Positions 28,098 through 38,035 are shown, counted from the first letter of the stretch. The stretch is 64,000 nucleotides of DNA from Pelagibacterium lentulum (GCF_003992625.1 NZ_RZMW01000040.1:1-64000), one strand, 5' to 3'. The notes: generated from the letters alone by a model not told the origin. A program made the numbers and translations.

Positions 28098-28156
28098 ATC
28101 TTCCTCCCTTGGGAATAAAACGGCACCCCTCCGCGCCGCGTTCTCCTACACTGGGC

Positions 28157-28218
28157 ATGGTATCGCGGGGAGCGAGATTGTCAACGCTTTTTGTGATATA
28201 AATCACATATCATGATAT
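28157..28218 (-). promoter_or_regulatory. Promoter and twin palindromes before the binding-protein gene
   Basis: Minus-strand TTGACA (28184-28179), a 16-nt spacer and TACCAT (28162-28157) form a promoter. Just upstream lie TGTGATATAAATCACA (28192-28207; arms TGTGAT/ATCACA) and the perfect palindrome ATATCATGATAT (28207-28218). The first resembles a Crp/Fnr-type site, the second a separate operator. The position upstream of -35 suits activation. Confidence 0.6.
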
Positions 28219-28316
28219 GAAGAAAAATGGCGCGCCCAAGCCAGCCGCGCCATCTCAAATTCGCAAACAAGGGCGCTCAAAAGAGCCCGGAAACTATGCT
28301 TTCAGCCGGCCTCACA

Positions 28317-29825
28317 TCACCCGAGACGGATCATCTGATAAGAATAGGGTGGCAACGACGCTGTGAGGATGCCGCCTGAAACGCCTGCTCCCTCGCCCTT
28401 GCGCGGCGCGACATTGTCCTTGTTGCCCACGGTATTGACCGCATTGAGATCTTCGTGAGTCATAATCTGATGATCGATAACCTTCAGATCGCCAAACCCT
28501 TGCAGCAGCGTTGAAATCTCGATTGTTTCGCTGCTATGACGGTTGACGGCAAATAGGGTTACGGTGCCATCCTCCTCGTTATGGACGGCAGAAACGTCAG
28601 CATACCCGACATTCTGATATTGCTCGGAATCATAGGCCGGGCAATCAACCCTGAGATCGAGCGCGGTGCCGCGGCCGAACACCGATGCGAAGTAATAGGG
28701 GTAATAGATGGTCTGGCGCCAGGCGTCGCCGCCCTTTTCCGTCATGATCGGGGCAATCACGTTCACAAGCTGGGCGATACAACCGATCTTGACCACATCG
28801 GACCGCCGGATGAAGGTATTGAGAATCAGGCCGACCTGAAGCACATCCTCGAAATTATAGATGTCTTCCAGAAGCGCCGGAGCGTGGGGCCAGCCCTGCT
28901 GACCCTCAAGGATTTTGCGGTCCTGCTGGCGCGAGTGATACCACACGTTCCATTCGTCGAAGGAAATATAGACATCCTTTTTGGAACGCTTCTTTGCCTT
29001 GACAAAGTTTATAACCCCCTGAACCGCAACGATGTAATCGTCGAGCTTCTGGTTGAGCGCCAGGTAATTGGACGCGTTTTTCTCCGGGTTGGCGAAGTAC
29101 ATGTGCAACGAAATATAGTCGACCACATCATAGGTGTGCTCGAGCACGGTGGCTTCCCACTGGGGATAGGTGGGCATGTTGGAATGGGACGAGCCGCAAA
29201 CCACAAGCTCAAGCGACTTGTCGAATGCCCTTATGGCCTTTGCCGTCTCGGCCGCAAGCTTCCCGTATTCCTCGGCATCCTTGTGGCCGATCTGCCAGGG
29301 GCCGTCCATTTCGTTGCCAAGGCACCAGAGCTTTACGTCCCAAGGTTCCTTCTTGCCATTCGCAATCCGCAGGTCGCTCCAGTAGGAGCCGCCCGGATGA
29401 TTGACATATTCCACGAAGTTGCGGGCAGCATCGAGGCCGCGTGAGCCCAGATTGACCGCCAGCATCATTTCCGTACCCACACTTTCGCACCAATCCGCAA
29501 ATTCGTGGATGCCAACCTGATTGCTGTCGGAGGTGTGCCAGGCAAGATCGAGGCGCACCGGACGCTCTTCCTTGGGACCGATGCCATCTTCCCAATTATA
29601 GGCGGAAACGAAATTGCCGCCGGGATAGCGCACAACCGGAACATTGAGTTCCTTGACCAGATCGATCACATCCTTGCGCATGCCGTTTTCGTCGGCCGTC
29701 GGATGGTCGGGCTCATAGATGCCAGTGTAAATCGCGCGCCCAAGATGCTCGAGGAATGCGCCATAGAGGCGATCGTCGATTTTGGAAACCGTGTAATCTT
29801 TATGCGCGGTGATTGTCGCCTTCAT
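28317..29825 (-). CDS. abfA: Alpha-L-arabinofuranosidase, GH51
   Basis: The 502-residue cytoplasmic enzyme has no signal peptide. The GH51 barrel shows the acid/base Glu in CLGNEMDGPW (E172) and the nucleophile in ISFDEWNVWY (E291), and ends with a beta-sandwich. It releases terminal arabinofuranose from arabinan or arabinoxylan fragments. ATG 29825 has GGGAGGG 6 nt upstream; the frame extends 24 codons without conservation. It lies between the ArsR-type regulator and the Opp-type transporter, so it probably hydrolyses what that transporter imports. Confidence 0.95.
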   Translation of the reverse strand: MKATITAHKDYTVSKIDDRLYGAFLEHLGRAIYTGIYEPDHPTADENGMRKDVIDLVKELNVPVVRYPGGNFVSAYNWEDGIGPKEERPVRLDLAWHTSDSNQVGIHEFADWCESVGTEMMLAVNLGSRGLDAARNFVEYVNHPGGSYWSDLRIANGKKEPWDVKLWCLGNEMDGPWQIGHKDAEEYGKLAAETAKAIRAFDKSLELVVCGSSHSNMPTYPQWEATVLEHTYDVVDYISLHMYFANPEKNASNYLALNQKLDDYIVAVQGVINFVKAKKRSKKDVYISFDEWNVWYHSRQQDRKILEGQQGWPHAPALLEDIYNFEDVLQVGLILNTFIRRSDVVKIGCIAQLVNVIAPIMTEKGGDAWRQTIYYPYYFASVFGRGTALDLRVDCPAYDSEQYQNVGYADVSAVHNEEDGTVTLFAVNRHSSETIEISTLLQGFGDLKVIDHQIMTHEDLNAVNTVGNKDNVAPRKGEGAGVSGGILTASLPPYSYQMIRLG

Positions 29826-29867
29826 GGCACCCTCCCAAGTAATTCCAATTTTCGGATTTATATCGGG

Positions 29868-29897
29868 ATTATTGGTGAACATAGCAGCGCTTGTCAA
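29868..29897 (-). promoter_or_regulatory. Putative abfA promoter
   Basis: Minus-strand TTGACA (29897-29892) and AATAAT (29873-29868) are 18 nt apart, 43 nt before the abfA start. The -35 is preceded by the same CG dinucleotide as the binding-protein promoter, giving cgTTGACA in both. Confidence 0.5.
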
Positions 29898-29952
29898 CGC
29901 GCTATGAGATCAAAAGCGCATTTTCTTTTTGGCGGAGCCTGTTAGGGCCGGA

Positions 29953-30882
29953 TCACTTGCCCTGATATATGCGCATGACGATATCCTGATCGTAATTGCC
30001 GAAGCCGCGCCCAAAGATATTGATGCCACCGGGATGGGCCGCGTCCTCGCGAATGCCGACGCGCATACGGATCGAATGGTGGGCGGCGATATCGAGATCG
30101 GCAAGAGTGACCGGGGAGATCTGCAATCCATCGACAAAGCTGCCGCGCTTGTCGACCTTGAAACTTTTGAGCTTGCCATATTGGGAGCCCTTGAGCTTCC
30201 ACCAATCGGGCGTATAAACGCCGCGCTTGTCGCCGTAATCGCCCGGAGAGGTCCAGGTGCCGATCTCCTTGCCATTGATCCAGATGGAGATGTCTGACGG
30301 CCAATCGGCGCTGGTGCCCGGCACTTCCGAGGACAGTTCCATCGCGAACTCGATGGCTTCAATCGTACTGTTGGACAGCTTGGCATTGTTGGGAAACTGA
30401 TATTCCACATGCCCGCGGGTAAACCAGATCAGCCCGGCGCGCATACGGTCAGGATCGAGAAACGTGTCGGGCACATCGAGCAGGCCGACCACGCCATCGG
30501 GTGTGCAAAGCCCACAGGGCGCGGACACTTCGCAACTTGTATAAAGCCCGATCGGCATCGACACCTCGATATGACCGCCTTTGACCTTGGCAAGATCTTC
30601 CTTGAAGGCCACCAGCACTTCATCGAAAGTGGAGTGGCAGATTTTCTGGTTGCCCTTGCGCGCTTTCTGGGTCTCGGAGCGGACCAGACCGGCTTCCTCC
30701 AATATCTGCACATTGGACGATACGGTCGATTGCGGCAGCTCGAGAATGGAAGCGATGTCGTTCACATTGAGCGAACCGCGTACATGCAGCAGTTTCAGAA
30801 TGCGGATACGGACAGGCGAGGCCAGCCCCTTGAGCACTTCCATGCTGTCTTCAGGGTCAACCACCAGAAAGTTACGTGCCAT
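29953..30882 (-). CDS. ArsR-type regulator with C-terminal ligand-sensing domain
   Basis: The 309-residue protein has an N-terminal winged helix (about 14-85: MEVLKGLASPVRIRILKLL, then STVSSNVQILEEAGLV) and a long C-terminal domain that is far larger than in metal-sensing ArsR proteins. That domain contains a CEVSAPCGLCTPDG cysteine segment (about 117-130) and a WPSDISIWINGKEIGTW jelly-roll-like stretch, resembling a carbohydrate-binding fold. It probably senses arabinose-derived sugars. It lies upstream of abfA on the same strand, and its own promoter holds a perfect palindrome. Confidence 0.8.
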   Translation of the reverse strand: MARNFLVVDPEDSMEVLKGLASPVRIRILKLLHVRGSLNVNDIASILELPQSTVSSNVQILEEAGLVRSETQKARKGNQKICHSTFDEVLVAFKEDLAKVKGGHIEVSMPIGLYTSCEVSAPCGLCTPDGVVGLLDVPDTFLDPDRMRAGLIWFTRGHVEYQFPNNAKLSNSTIEAIEFAMELSSEVPGTSADWPSDISIWINGKEIGTWTSPGDYGDKRGVYTPDWWKLKGSQYGKLKSFKVDKRGSFVDGLQISPVTLADLDIAAHHSIRMRVGIREDAAHPGGINIFGRGFGNYDQDIVMRIYQGK

Positions 30883-30937
30883 ATAATACCGGCCCCCAAG
30901 CCGGCTCCCTCATTATTGGTTCTTTGACGGTTATATG

Positions 30938-30954
30938 TATCAGAACTTCTGATA
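30938..30954. promoter_or_regulatory. Palindromic operator upstream of the ArsR-type gene
   Basis: TATCAGAACTTCTGATA is a perfect 17-bp palindrome (8-bp arms around one base), about 55 bp upstream of the regulator's start and in the gap to glcF. It is a good candidate for autoregulation. Confidence 0.65.
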
Positions 30955-30997
30955 GAATCCAGTGCAAGGATTCACATGCCACCCGGACACGCGATTT

Positions 30998-32287
30998 TTA
31001 CCCGAGTGCAGCCGGTTTGGGGCCGCCATAGGCCCAATCGAGCACTTGTATCGTATGGATTATCGGAATATCGGTTCCGGTTCCGATCTGGGTCATGCAG
31101 CCGATATTGCCAGTGGCGATCAGATCGGGCGCGACGCGCTCGATATTTTTGACCTTGCGATCGCGCAGGCGCGTGGCAAAGCCGGGCTGGAGGATATTGT
31201 ATGTCCCCGCAGACCCACAGCAGATATGGCCTTCGGGCACATCCTTGACTGTGAAACCGGCTGTCTTGAGCAGGTTTTTGGGTTCATCCCTGATCTGCTG
31301 TCCGTGCTGCATCGAGCAGGCAGAATGATAAGCGATGACCTCTTCGCGCGGCTCGCCCTTGGGCAGATCGAGCGTTGCCAGATATTGGGTGATGTCCAGC
31401 GCCAGTTCGGAAACTGCTTTGGCCTTGTGCGCGTAATCGGGATCGTCGCGCAGCATGAAGCCGTAGTCCTTGATGGTCGTACCGCAGCCCGACGCCGTGA
31501 TGATGATGGCATCAAGCTTTCCTGCTTCGATTTCCGGCCACCAGGCGTCGATAGCGCGCTTTGCCGCGACATGGCCCTGATGCTCCTTGCCCATATGGTG
31601 GACCAGCGCGCCGCAACAGCCGGTGTCCTTTGTATCGGCAATTTCGATGCCCAGCCGGTTGAGCAGCCGGGTTGTCGCCGCATTGATTTCGGGATCGAGC
31701 ACCTGCTGGGCACAGCCCGCGAGCAACGCCACGCGGCCCTTTTTCGCAGCGGCAAGATTTTGCTGCGTTGGCTTGGGGGCTCGCGGCAGTTTTTGCGGCA
31801 CCAGCGCCAGCATGGATTTCAGCCGCTCGCCGCCGGGCAATTTAGCCAGCACTGGTGCGAGCGGCTGACCGAGCCTGCCAAGGGCCAGAGCCGCGCGGAA
31901 CCGGTTGGGGTAAGGCAGGATTGCCGCGAGTACGGCGCGTATGAACCTGTCGGCCAGCGGGCGGCGATAGGTCTTTTCGATATGGGCGCGGGCATGGTCG
32001 ACAAGGTGCATGTAATGGACGCCCGAGGGGCATGTGGTCATGCAGGACAGGCACGACAGGCACCGATCCACATGCTTGACCACATCGGCGCTGGCGGGCT
32101 TGTCGTTTTCCAGCATGTCCTTGATGAGATAGATGCGACCGCGCGGGGAATCGAGTTCATCGCCTTCGAGCAGATAGGTCGGGCAGGTCGCTGTGCAAAA
32201 GCCGCAATGCACGCAGGAGCGCAGGATCTTTTCAGATTCCGCCATCTGGCTATCGGCAAGCCGTTCGGGAGCAAATTGGGTCTGCAT
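30998..32287 (-). CDS. glcF: Glycolate oxidase iron-sulfur subunit
   Basis: This is a 429-residue subunit. Two 4Fe-4S motifs are present near the N-terminus: CVHCGFCTATCP (about 25-36) and CLSCLSCMTTCP (about 75-86). Two CCG-type heterodisulfide-reductase-like domains follow (GCCGALVHH and CCGSAGTY). Together with GlcD and GlcE it oxidises glycolate to glyoxylate at the membrane and passes electrons to quinone. It follows glcE by 18 nt and ends the operon. Confidence 0.95.
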   Translation of the reverse strand: MQTQFAPERLADSQMAESEKILRSCVHCGFCTATCPTYLLEGDELDSPRGRIYLIKDMLENDKPASADVVKHVDRCLSCLSCMTTCPSGVHYMHLVDHARAHIEKTYRRPLADRFIRAVLAAILPYPNRFRAALALGRLGQPLAPVLAKLPGGERLKSMLALVPQKLPRAPKPTQQNLAAAKKGRVALLAGCAQQVLDPEINAATTRLLNRLGIEIADTKDTGCCGALVHHMGKEHQGHVAAKRAIDAWWPEIEAGKLDAIIITASGCGTTIKDYGFMLRDDPDYAHKAKAVSELALDITQYLATLDLPKGEPREEVIAYHSACSMQHGQQIRDEPKNLLKTAGFTVKDVPEGHICCGSAGTYNILQPGFATRLRDRKVKNIERVAPDLIATGNIGCMTQIGTGTDIPIIHTIQVLDWAYGGPKPAALG

Positions 32288-32305
32288 GAAATCCTGCCCT
32301 GGCCT

Positions 32306-33457
32306 TTATAAAATACCCGGATTGAAAATGCCGGCCGGATCGAACGCGTGTTTGATACCGCTCATGAGCCCCGCAATCTTTTCATCCGGCGACGCAAACG
32401 CGGGCCCCGGCACCTGACTGGAGCGCACCAGCCTTGCATGACCCCCAAGTGCGGCGATTTGCTGGCGCCATTGGGCAATATCGGTGTCCGGCTCCAGCCC
32501 CAGCCAGATCAGTCCGCCGCTCCAATCTATAAGGGTACGTACGCCCCACCCGCTTGCATATTCGAGAAGGCGTGGCGCCTTGGAGACAGCGATGTGCACA
32601 CGCAGGACATGGGCGAAATCGGGTGAAGTGAAAGGCTCGGCATTGGCCACCATGCGCCAGAGCGCCCTTGCCTTTTCCCCTTCGATCTTTTCGGGCTGAC
32701 CATGATGAGAAAAAAGCCGGGCCAATTGCTTGAAGCGATAGGTGCAAGATGGGGCAAAGCCTTCGAGCCGCAACAGGGTGCGCGCGCCCTGCTCCTCGCC
32801 ATAATCGGGAATATGGGCCGCCGCATCGATCTCGAAGGGCGTGCCCATAGCTTCGCCCATGAGCGCGATAGCGTCGGCCTCATCCAGCCCGTGCCAACAC
32901 AGCGTCAGCGATTGCTCGCGGATCGGCATCAGTTTGAAAATCACTTCGGTCAGAATACCGAGCGAACCTTGCGCCCCGGCATTGAGCTTGACGAGATCGA
33001 GCCCGGTGACGTTTTTCATTACCCGACCGCCCGAGCGGATGATTTCACCGCGCCCATTGACCATCTCGATGCCGATCAGATGGTCGCGTGCGGCTCCGGC
33101 CGAAACCCGGCGCGGCCCGGAAATGTTGCAGGCTGCCACCGCGCCGATGGTCGGTTGACCGCGCGTTGCCATCAGCGGGCGGTGATCCATGGGTTCAAAG
33201 GCAAGCATCTGCCCCTTATCCGCAAGCGCCTGTTCCACATCGGTCAGGGGCGTACCCGCCCGCGCGCCGATCACCATTTCGGACGGCTCGTAGAAGGTGA
33301 TGCCGGACAGACCACTTGTCGAAACGATCTGGCTTACATCCTTGGGCGCAAGGCCGCGTGTACCGCCGCCGATAACACCGAGCGTTTCCCCGGTTGCTGA
33401 AGCCTGGCGCACATATTGGGCAAGCTCAGGCGCGGAAAGCGGAATGAAATCGGTCAT
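32306..33457 (-). CDS. glcE: Glycolate oxidase FAD-binding subunit
   Basis: The 383-residue protein has an FAD-binding type-4 fold (GVIGGGTRGLAP; EMVIGARAGTPLTDVEQ; GAVAACNISGPRRVSAGAARDHLIG). ATG 33457 is chosen because it overlaps the glcD stop by 4 nt; the open frame runs 56 codons further inside glcD. It is usual for GlcE to be shorter than GlcD. Confidence 0.94.
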   Translation of the reverse strand: MTDFIPLSAPELAQYVRQASATGETLGVIGGGTRGLAPKDVSQIVSTSGLSGITFYEPSEMVIGARAGTPLTDVEQALADKGQMLAFEPMDHRPLMATRGQPTIGAVAACNISGPRRVSAGAARDHLIGIEMVNGRGEIIRSGGRVMKNVTGLDLVKLNAGAQGSLGILTEVIFKLMPIREQSLTLCWHGLDEADAIALMGEAMGTPFEIDAAAHIPDYGEEQGARTLLRLEGFAPSCTYRFKQLARLFSHHGQPEKIEGEKARALWRMVANAEPFTSPDFAHVLRVHIAVSKAPRLLEYASGWGVRTLIDWSGGLIWLGLEPDTDIAQWRQQIAALGGHARLVRSSQVPGPAFASPDEKIAGLMSGIKHAFDPAGIFNPGIL

Positions 33458-34893
33458 TGCGGCATCCAGCGATTTTCGAGAGGAAAGACCTTGGAGGGAT
33501 TGAGCCGCCATTGCGGGTCGAACACCGCGCGCACGCGCATCTGCTGGTCCAGTTCCTCGCGGGTGAACTGCTTTGGCATCAAATCGCGCTTTTCGATGCC
33601 GACACCGTGTTCGCCGGTCAGGCATCCGCCCACTTCAACGCAAAGCGTCAAAATATCGGCACCCGCCATTTCCGCCTTTGCCAGTTCTTCAGGGTCGTTG
33701 GCATTAAACAGGATCAGGGGGTGCAGATTGCCGTCGCCAGCATGGAAAACATTGGCAACGCGCAAGCCGTACCCGGCAACAATCTCGCTCATGCGTTTGA
33801 GAACATAGGGCAATTGGCTTGTGGGGATGGTTCCATCCATGCACAGATAATCGGCAATCCGGCCCGTCGCTCCGAACGCTGACTTCCGGCCCTTCCATAT
33901 CTGGGCGGTTTCGGTCGCCGAACGCGATTGCTTGATGACCTTGACCCCGTGGCCATTGGCGATCTCGACAATTTTTTGCAAGGTGAAGTCGATCTCATCG
34001 TCCGAGCCCTCGACCTCGATGATCAGCATGGCGCCGACATCGAGCGGATAGCCCGCCTTGGCGAAGGCCTCGCAAATCTCGATAGCGGGCTTGTCCATAA
34101 ATTCCATGGCCACCGGAACAATCCCCGCCCCGATGATCGCGGCAACGCAAGCGCCAGCATCCTCGCTGGTATCGAAGCCGAACAGCACCGGCCTTGCCCC
34201 TTCCGCCAATGGCAGCACACGCAATATCGCCTCGGTTACAATGCCTAACTGACCTTCCGAGCCTACGATCAGGCCCAAAAGATCGAGGCCCGGCATATCC
34301 ATGGCATCGCCGCCAAGTTCGACAATCGAGCCATCGGCCAGAACAACGGTTGCGCCGAGTACGTTATTGGTCGTCACCCCGTATTTGAGGCAATGGGCGC
34401 CGCCCGAATTCATCGCGATATTGCCGGCGATGGTGCAGGCAAGCTGGGAGGATGGGTCGGGCGCATAAAAGAACCCGTCCGGTGCAACGGCGGCGGAAAC
34501 GGCCAGATTGGTTATGCCTGCCTCAACCTTCAGTGTGCGGTTGGGCCTGTCGAATTCCAGCACACGGTTGAGCCGGGAAACGCCGATCACCACCGCATCC
34601 TCCTGCGGGATCGCACCGCCTGCAAGCGATGTCCCGGCCCCGCGCGCAACGACATTGACGCCCTGCTCTTGGCAGAACGCCATGATCGCTGCGACCTCTT
34701 GGGTCGAACGCGGCAGGAGCACGGCCATTGGCATACGCCGATAGGCGGTGAAGGCGTCGGTTTCATAAGCGCGGCATTCATCGGGATTGGTAATGAGCAC
34801 ATCGGATGGAACGAGCGCAGCAAGCCCGGCGACAATGGCATCGCGCCGCGCCAGAATAGCGGCATCGGGCTGGGCAAAGGCAATGGCAGTCAT
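33454..34893 (-). CDS. glcD: Glycolate oxidase catalytic subunit
   Basis: The 479-residue flavoprotein carries FAD-binding motifs (VVARGAGTSLAGGAIP, then NIAMNSGGAHCLKYG) and the C-terminal oxidase domain with HAGDGNLHPLILF and GEHGVGIEKRDLM. It catalyses glycolate (or D-lactate) oxidation. ATG 34893 has GAGGAG upstream. First gene of glcDEF; no glcC-like regulator is adjacent. Confidence 0.96.
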   Translation of the reverse strand: MTAIAFAQPDAAILARRDAIVAGLAALVPSDVLITNPDECRAYETDAFTAYRRMPMAVLLPRSTQEVAAIMAFCQEQGVNVVARGAGTSLAGGAIPQEDAVVIGVSRLNRVLEFDRPNRTLKVEAGITNLAVSAAVAPDGFFYAPDPSSQLACTIAGNIAMNSGGAHCLKYGVTTNNVLGATVVLADGSIVELGGDAMDMPGLDLLGLIVGSEGQLGIVTEAILRVLPLAEGARPVLFGFDTSEDAGACVAAIIGAGIVPVAMEFMDKPAIEICEAFAKAGYPLDVGAMLIIEVEGSDDEIDFTLQKIVEIANGHGVKVIKQSRSATETAQIWKGRKSAFGATGRIADYLCMDGTIPTSQLPYVLKRMSEIVAGYGLRVANVFHAGDGNLHPLILFNANDPEELAKAEMAGADILTLCVEVGGCLTGEHGVGIEKRDLMPKQFTREELDQQMRVRAVFDPQWRLNPSKVFPLENRWMPQ

Positions 34894-35116
34894 AAACAAC
34901 ACTCCTCACGCATATCGTTTACTCACGAGACGCGCTTGGCAAGAGCATGGTCCAAACAGGGATAAATAGCGATGGCAAGGATTCCGGTTTTCCACCAGAT
35001 GGCAGGCTTGACGCGAGGCGCAAAGAAAAAATCATCGAGAATGTCGGTATTGGATTTGCGCCTACGTCCTCGAACCATAAAACGGGCAAACCGCCCCGCA
35101 ATTGAGGAATGGAACC

Positions 35117-35737
35117 ATGAGAAAACTGACTGTTGCAGCTTTTTTGAGCGTGGATGGCATTATGCAGGCGCCCGGCGGGCCGGATGAAGACCGGGATGGC
35201 GGCTTTGCCTTTGGCGGCTGGACGGCGCCCTTGTTTGACGACACGGTCGGCGCAGCCATGGGCGAGATGTTCACGAACCCCTTCGACCTGCTTCTGGGCC
35301 GCCGGACATTTGAAATCTTTGCCAACTACTGGCCCAAGCTTGAGGGCAAGAGCGACATTGCCGACTTGTTCGGCTCCATCAACAAATATGTCGCAACCCG
35401 GCAGGCCGGTTACGCTTCGGATTGGCGCCACACTCAAATACTGGATGGCAGCGATGTGATCGATGCGATCCGCAAACTCAAGCAGGAGGATGGCCGGCAC
35501 CTGATGACGCAAGGCTCGGCCAATTTCATCCAGACGCTTCTGGCATCCGATATTGTCGATGAGCTTTATACGCTCACCTTCCCGGTGGTTCTGGGCAAGG
35601 GCAAGCGACTGTTTGAAGGGGGAGCAGCGCCACGCGCGCTCAACTTGCTGCATTCCACGACATCGGCTTCAGGCGTAACCATGAACCGCTATGCCTATGC
35701 AGGGGAAGTTCAGACTGGCAGCTTTTCGGAGGAATGA
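35117..35737 (+). CDS. RibD C-terminal-like (dihydrofolate-reductase-family) protein
   Basis: The 206-residue protein starts MRKLTVAAFLSVDGIMQAPGGP, the standard opening of the small RibD_C/YyaP-type reductases. It also has DLLLGRRTFE and MTQGSANFIQTLL. The substrate is unknown; these are stand-alone NADPH-dependent reductases. GAGGAA precedes ATG 35117. It is convergent with the YciI-family gene across a hairpin. Confidence 0.88.
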   Translation: MRKLTVAAFLSVDGIMQAPGGPDEDRDGGFAFGGWTAPLFDDTVGAAMGEMFTNPFDLLLGRRTFEIFANYWPKLEGKSDIADLFGSINKYVATRQAGYASDWRHTQILDGSDVIDAIRKLKQEDGRHLMTQGSANFIQTLLASDIVDELYTLTFPVVLGKGKRLFEGGAAPRALNLLHSTTSASGVTMNRYAYAGEVQTGSFSEE

Positions 35738-35744
35738 GCAGGAA

Positions 35745-35767
35745 GGGCGCCGGTAGCCCCGGCGCCC
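35745..35767. terminator. GC hairpin between convergent genes
   Basis: GGGCGCCGG (35745-35753) pairs perfectly with CCGGCGCCC (35759-35767) around a 5-nt loop. There is no T run on either side. Its position between two convergent stops suggests a shared 3' end structure. Confidence 0.6.
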
Positions 35768-35773
35768 GCTCCG

Positions 35774-36118
35774 TTAACCCATCGACATGATCTCCAGCAG
35801 TTCCACTTCGCCCTCCCATTGAGGCCAGAGGGCCTCATGCAGTTCGAGAAACTTGCGGACCCACTCGACGGCTTCGGCTCCACTATCGAGTTCGTAGATG
35901 GCAAAACCGGCGACCACTTCCTTGGTTTCAGTGAAGGGGCCATCGATCTTGAGCTTGCCATTCTTGATCGCGCCCAATCCCATCTTGGCCATGCCGCCAT
36001 TATCGATGAGTTTGGACCCGGCCTCCTGAGACAGTTCGCCAATCGCCATCATCAGTTCGGCAGGCGGAGCGCCAATATCGGCAGCGTTGGTGGTCGTGAC
36101 CATTGTGAGGTATTTCAT
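35774..36118 (-). CDS. YciI-family (DGPF) protein
   Basis: This is a 114-residue ferredoxin-like fold. The DGPF motif appears as IDGPFTETKEVVAGFAIYEL, with MKYLTMV at the start. This is a common small cytoplasmic family, sometimes paired with sigma-70 ECF factors, but no such factor is adjacent here. ATG 36118 has GGAGA about 9 nt upstream. The biochemical role is unknown. Confidence 0.85.
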   Translation of the reverse strand: MKYLTMVTTTNAADIGAPPAELMMAIGELSQEAGSKLIDNGGMAKMGLGAIKNGKLKIDGPFTETKEVVAGFAIYELDSGAEAVEWVRKFLELHEALWPQWEGEVELLEIMSMG

Positions 36119-36217
36119 CAATCCGTTCTCCAAAATGTCTGCCCGTCAACGCGGGTCGACCACAGGACGGATGGCGTCCGAAGTATCCGACATTTTTAGT
36201 CGACCACCAAGACGTCC

Positions 36218-38035
36218 TCAGTTGTCGCCCATCTTGAGGGCCTTGATAAAGGCTTCCTGGGGAATTTCGACCTTGCCGAACTGGCGCATCTTCTTTTTCC
36301 CTTCCTTCTGCTTTTCCAGCAGTTTCCGTTTGCGGGTCGCGTCACCGCCATAACATTTGGCGGTCACGTCCTTGCGCATGGCGCGCACGGTTTCGCGCGC
36401 GATGATGCGCCCGCCAATGGCGGCCTGGATCGGGATGGTGAACAGATGAGGCGGAATAAGCTCTTTGAGCTTTTCGCACATCATCCGGCCTCGGCTTTCG
36501 GCAGCCGAGCGGTGCACAAGCATCGAGAGCGCATCGACAGGTTCGGCATTGACCAGAATGCTCATCTTGACCAGATCGCCGGTGCGATAATCGGAAAGCT
36601 GGTAGTCAAAGCTCGCATAGCCCTTCGAGATCGACTTGAGACGGTCGTAAAAATCGAAAACCACTTCGTTGAGCGGCAGGTCGTATTCGACCATGGCGCG
36701 CTGGCCCACATAGGAAAGGTTGGTCTGGATGCCGCGCCGATCCTGACAGAGTTTAAGGATCGAGCCGAGATATTCGTCAGGCGTGAGGATGGTGGCCTTG
36801 ATCCAGGGCTCGCGGATTTCCTCGATCTTGACCGGATCGGGCAGGTCAGCGGGATTGTGAAGCTGGACCACGTCGCCGCTGGTCATCACAACGTCATAGA
36901 CCACCGAAGGGGCGGTCGTTATGAGGTCGAGATTGAATTCGCGGCTCAAACGCTCCTGAATGATTTCAAGATGTAACAGCCCCAGAAATCCGCAGCGGAA
37001 GCCAAAGCCCAGCGCAGCGGAGGTTTCCATCTCAAAGGAAAAGCTCGCATCGTTGAGACGCAGCTTGCCCATGGCCGCGCGCAGGTCTTCAAAATCGGAC
37101 GCATCGACAGGAAACAGCCCGCAGAACACAACGGGCTGGGCAGGACGGAAGCCTTCGAGCGCCTTTGCGGTCGGCTTGCGGTCGTCGGTGATGGTGTCGC
37201 CGACATTGGTATCGGCCACTTCCTTGATCGAGGCCGTGAAAAACCCGATCTCGCCCGGCCCGAGTTCGCCCACTTCAACCAGCTTGGGCGTGAACACACC
37301 CACGCGGTCGAGTTCATAGGAGGCGCCCGCCTGCATCATACGGATTTTCTGGCCCTTCTTGATCCGGCCGTCGATAACGCGGATCAGAACCACAACGCCG
37401 AGATAAAGATCGTACCAGGAATCAACCAGCAAAGCCTTGAGCGGGGCTGTCTCATCGCCCTTGGGAGCGGGCAAGCGTTCGACAATCGCTTTGAGCACCT
37501 TTTCGATGCCAAGGCCCGACTTGGCCGAGATTTCCACCGCTTCGGACGCATCGATGCCGATCACTTCCTCGATCTGGGCCTTGACCCGTTCGGGTTCGGC
37601 GGCGGGCAGGTCGATCTTGTTGAGGACCGGAACGATCTCGTGGTTCACCTCGATCGCGTGATAGACATTGGCAAGGGTCTGGGCTTCCACGCCCTGCGCT
37701 GCATCCACAACCAGAAGCGAGCCTTCACACGCCGCCAGCGAGCGGTTCACCTCATAGGCAAAGTCCACGTGTCCCGGCGTGTCGATAAGGTTCAGCACGT
37801 AATGCTCGCCATTTGTATGCGTATATTCGAGCCGAACGGTCTGGGCCTTGATCGTTATGCCGCGCTCACGCTCGATATCCATGGAATCGAGCACCTGTTC
37901 CTTCATCTCACGGGTATCCAGGCCGCCCGTCATCTGGATGAGACGGTCGGCCAGGGTCGATTTGCCGTGATCGATATGCGCAACGATCGAAAAATTGCGG
38001 ATATGGCTGAGAGGTGTTTTTTGCGGTGTCTTCAT
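36218..38035 (-). CDS. lepA: Elongation factor 4 (LepA)
   Basis: The 605-residue translational GTPase has [17 protein letters not shown] and NKIDLP nucleotide motifs, followed by domain II, an EF-G-like domain and the LepA-specific C-terminal domain ([25 protein letters not shown]). Length is normal. It acts on stalled or mispositioned ribosomes. Confidence 0.98.
   Translation of the reverse strand: MKTPQKTPLSHIRNFSIVAHIDHGKSTLADRLIQMTGGLDTREMKEQVLDSMDIERERGITIKAQTVRLEYTHTNGEHYVLNLIDTPGHVDFAYEVNRSLAACEGSLLVVDAAQGVEAQTLANVYHAIEVNHEIVPVLNKIDLPAAEPERVKAQIEEVIGIDASEAVEISAKSGLGIEKVLKAIVERLPAPKGDETAPLKALLVDSWYDLYLGVVVLIRVIDGRIKKGQKIRMMQAGASYELDRVGVFTPKLVEVGELGPGEIGFFTASIKEVADTNVGDTITDDRKPTAKALEGFRPAQPVVFCGLFPVDASDFEDLRAAMGKLRLNDASFSFEMETSAALGFGFRCGFLGLLHLEIIQERLSREFNLDLITTAPSVVYDVVMTSGDVVQLHNPADLPDPVKIEEIREPWIKATILTPDEYLGSILKLCQDRRGIQTNLSYVGQRAMVEYDLPLNEVVFDFYDRLKSISKGYASFDYQLSDYRTGDLVKMSILVNAEPVDALSMLVHRSAAESRGRMMCEKLKELIPPHLFTIPIQAAIGGRIIARETVRAMRKDVTAKCYGGDATRKRKLLEKQKEGKKKMRQFGKVEIPQEAFIKALKMGDN

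Noticed and set aside
30962-32311. 449-codon plus-strand frame over glcF
   Set aside because: It is antisense to glcF, which has both iron-sulfur motifs in the other strand.
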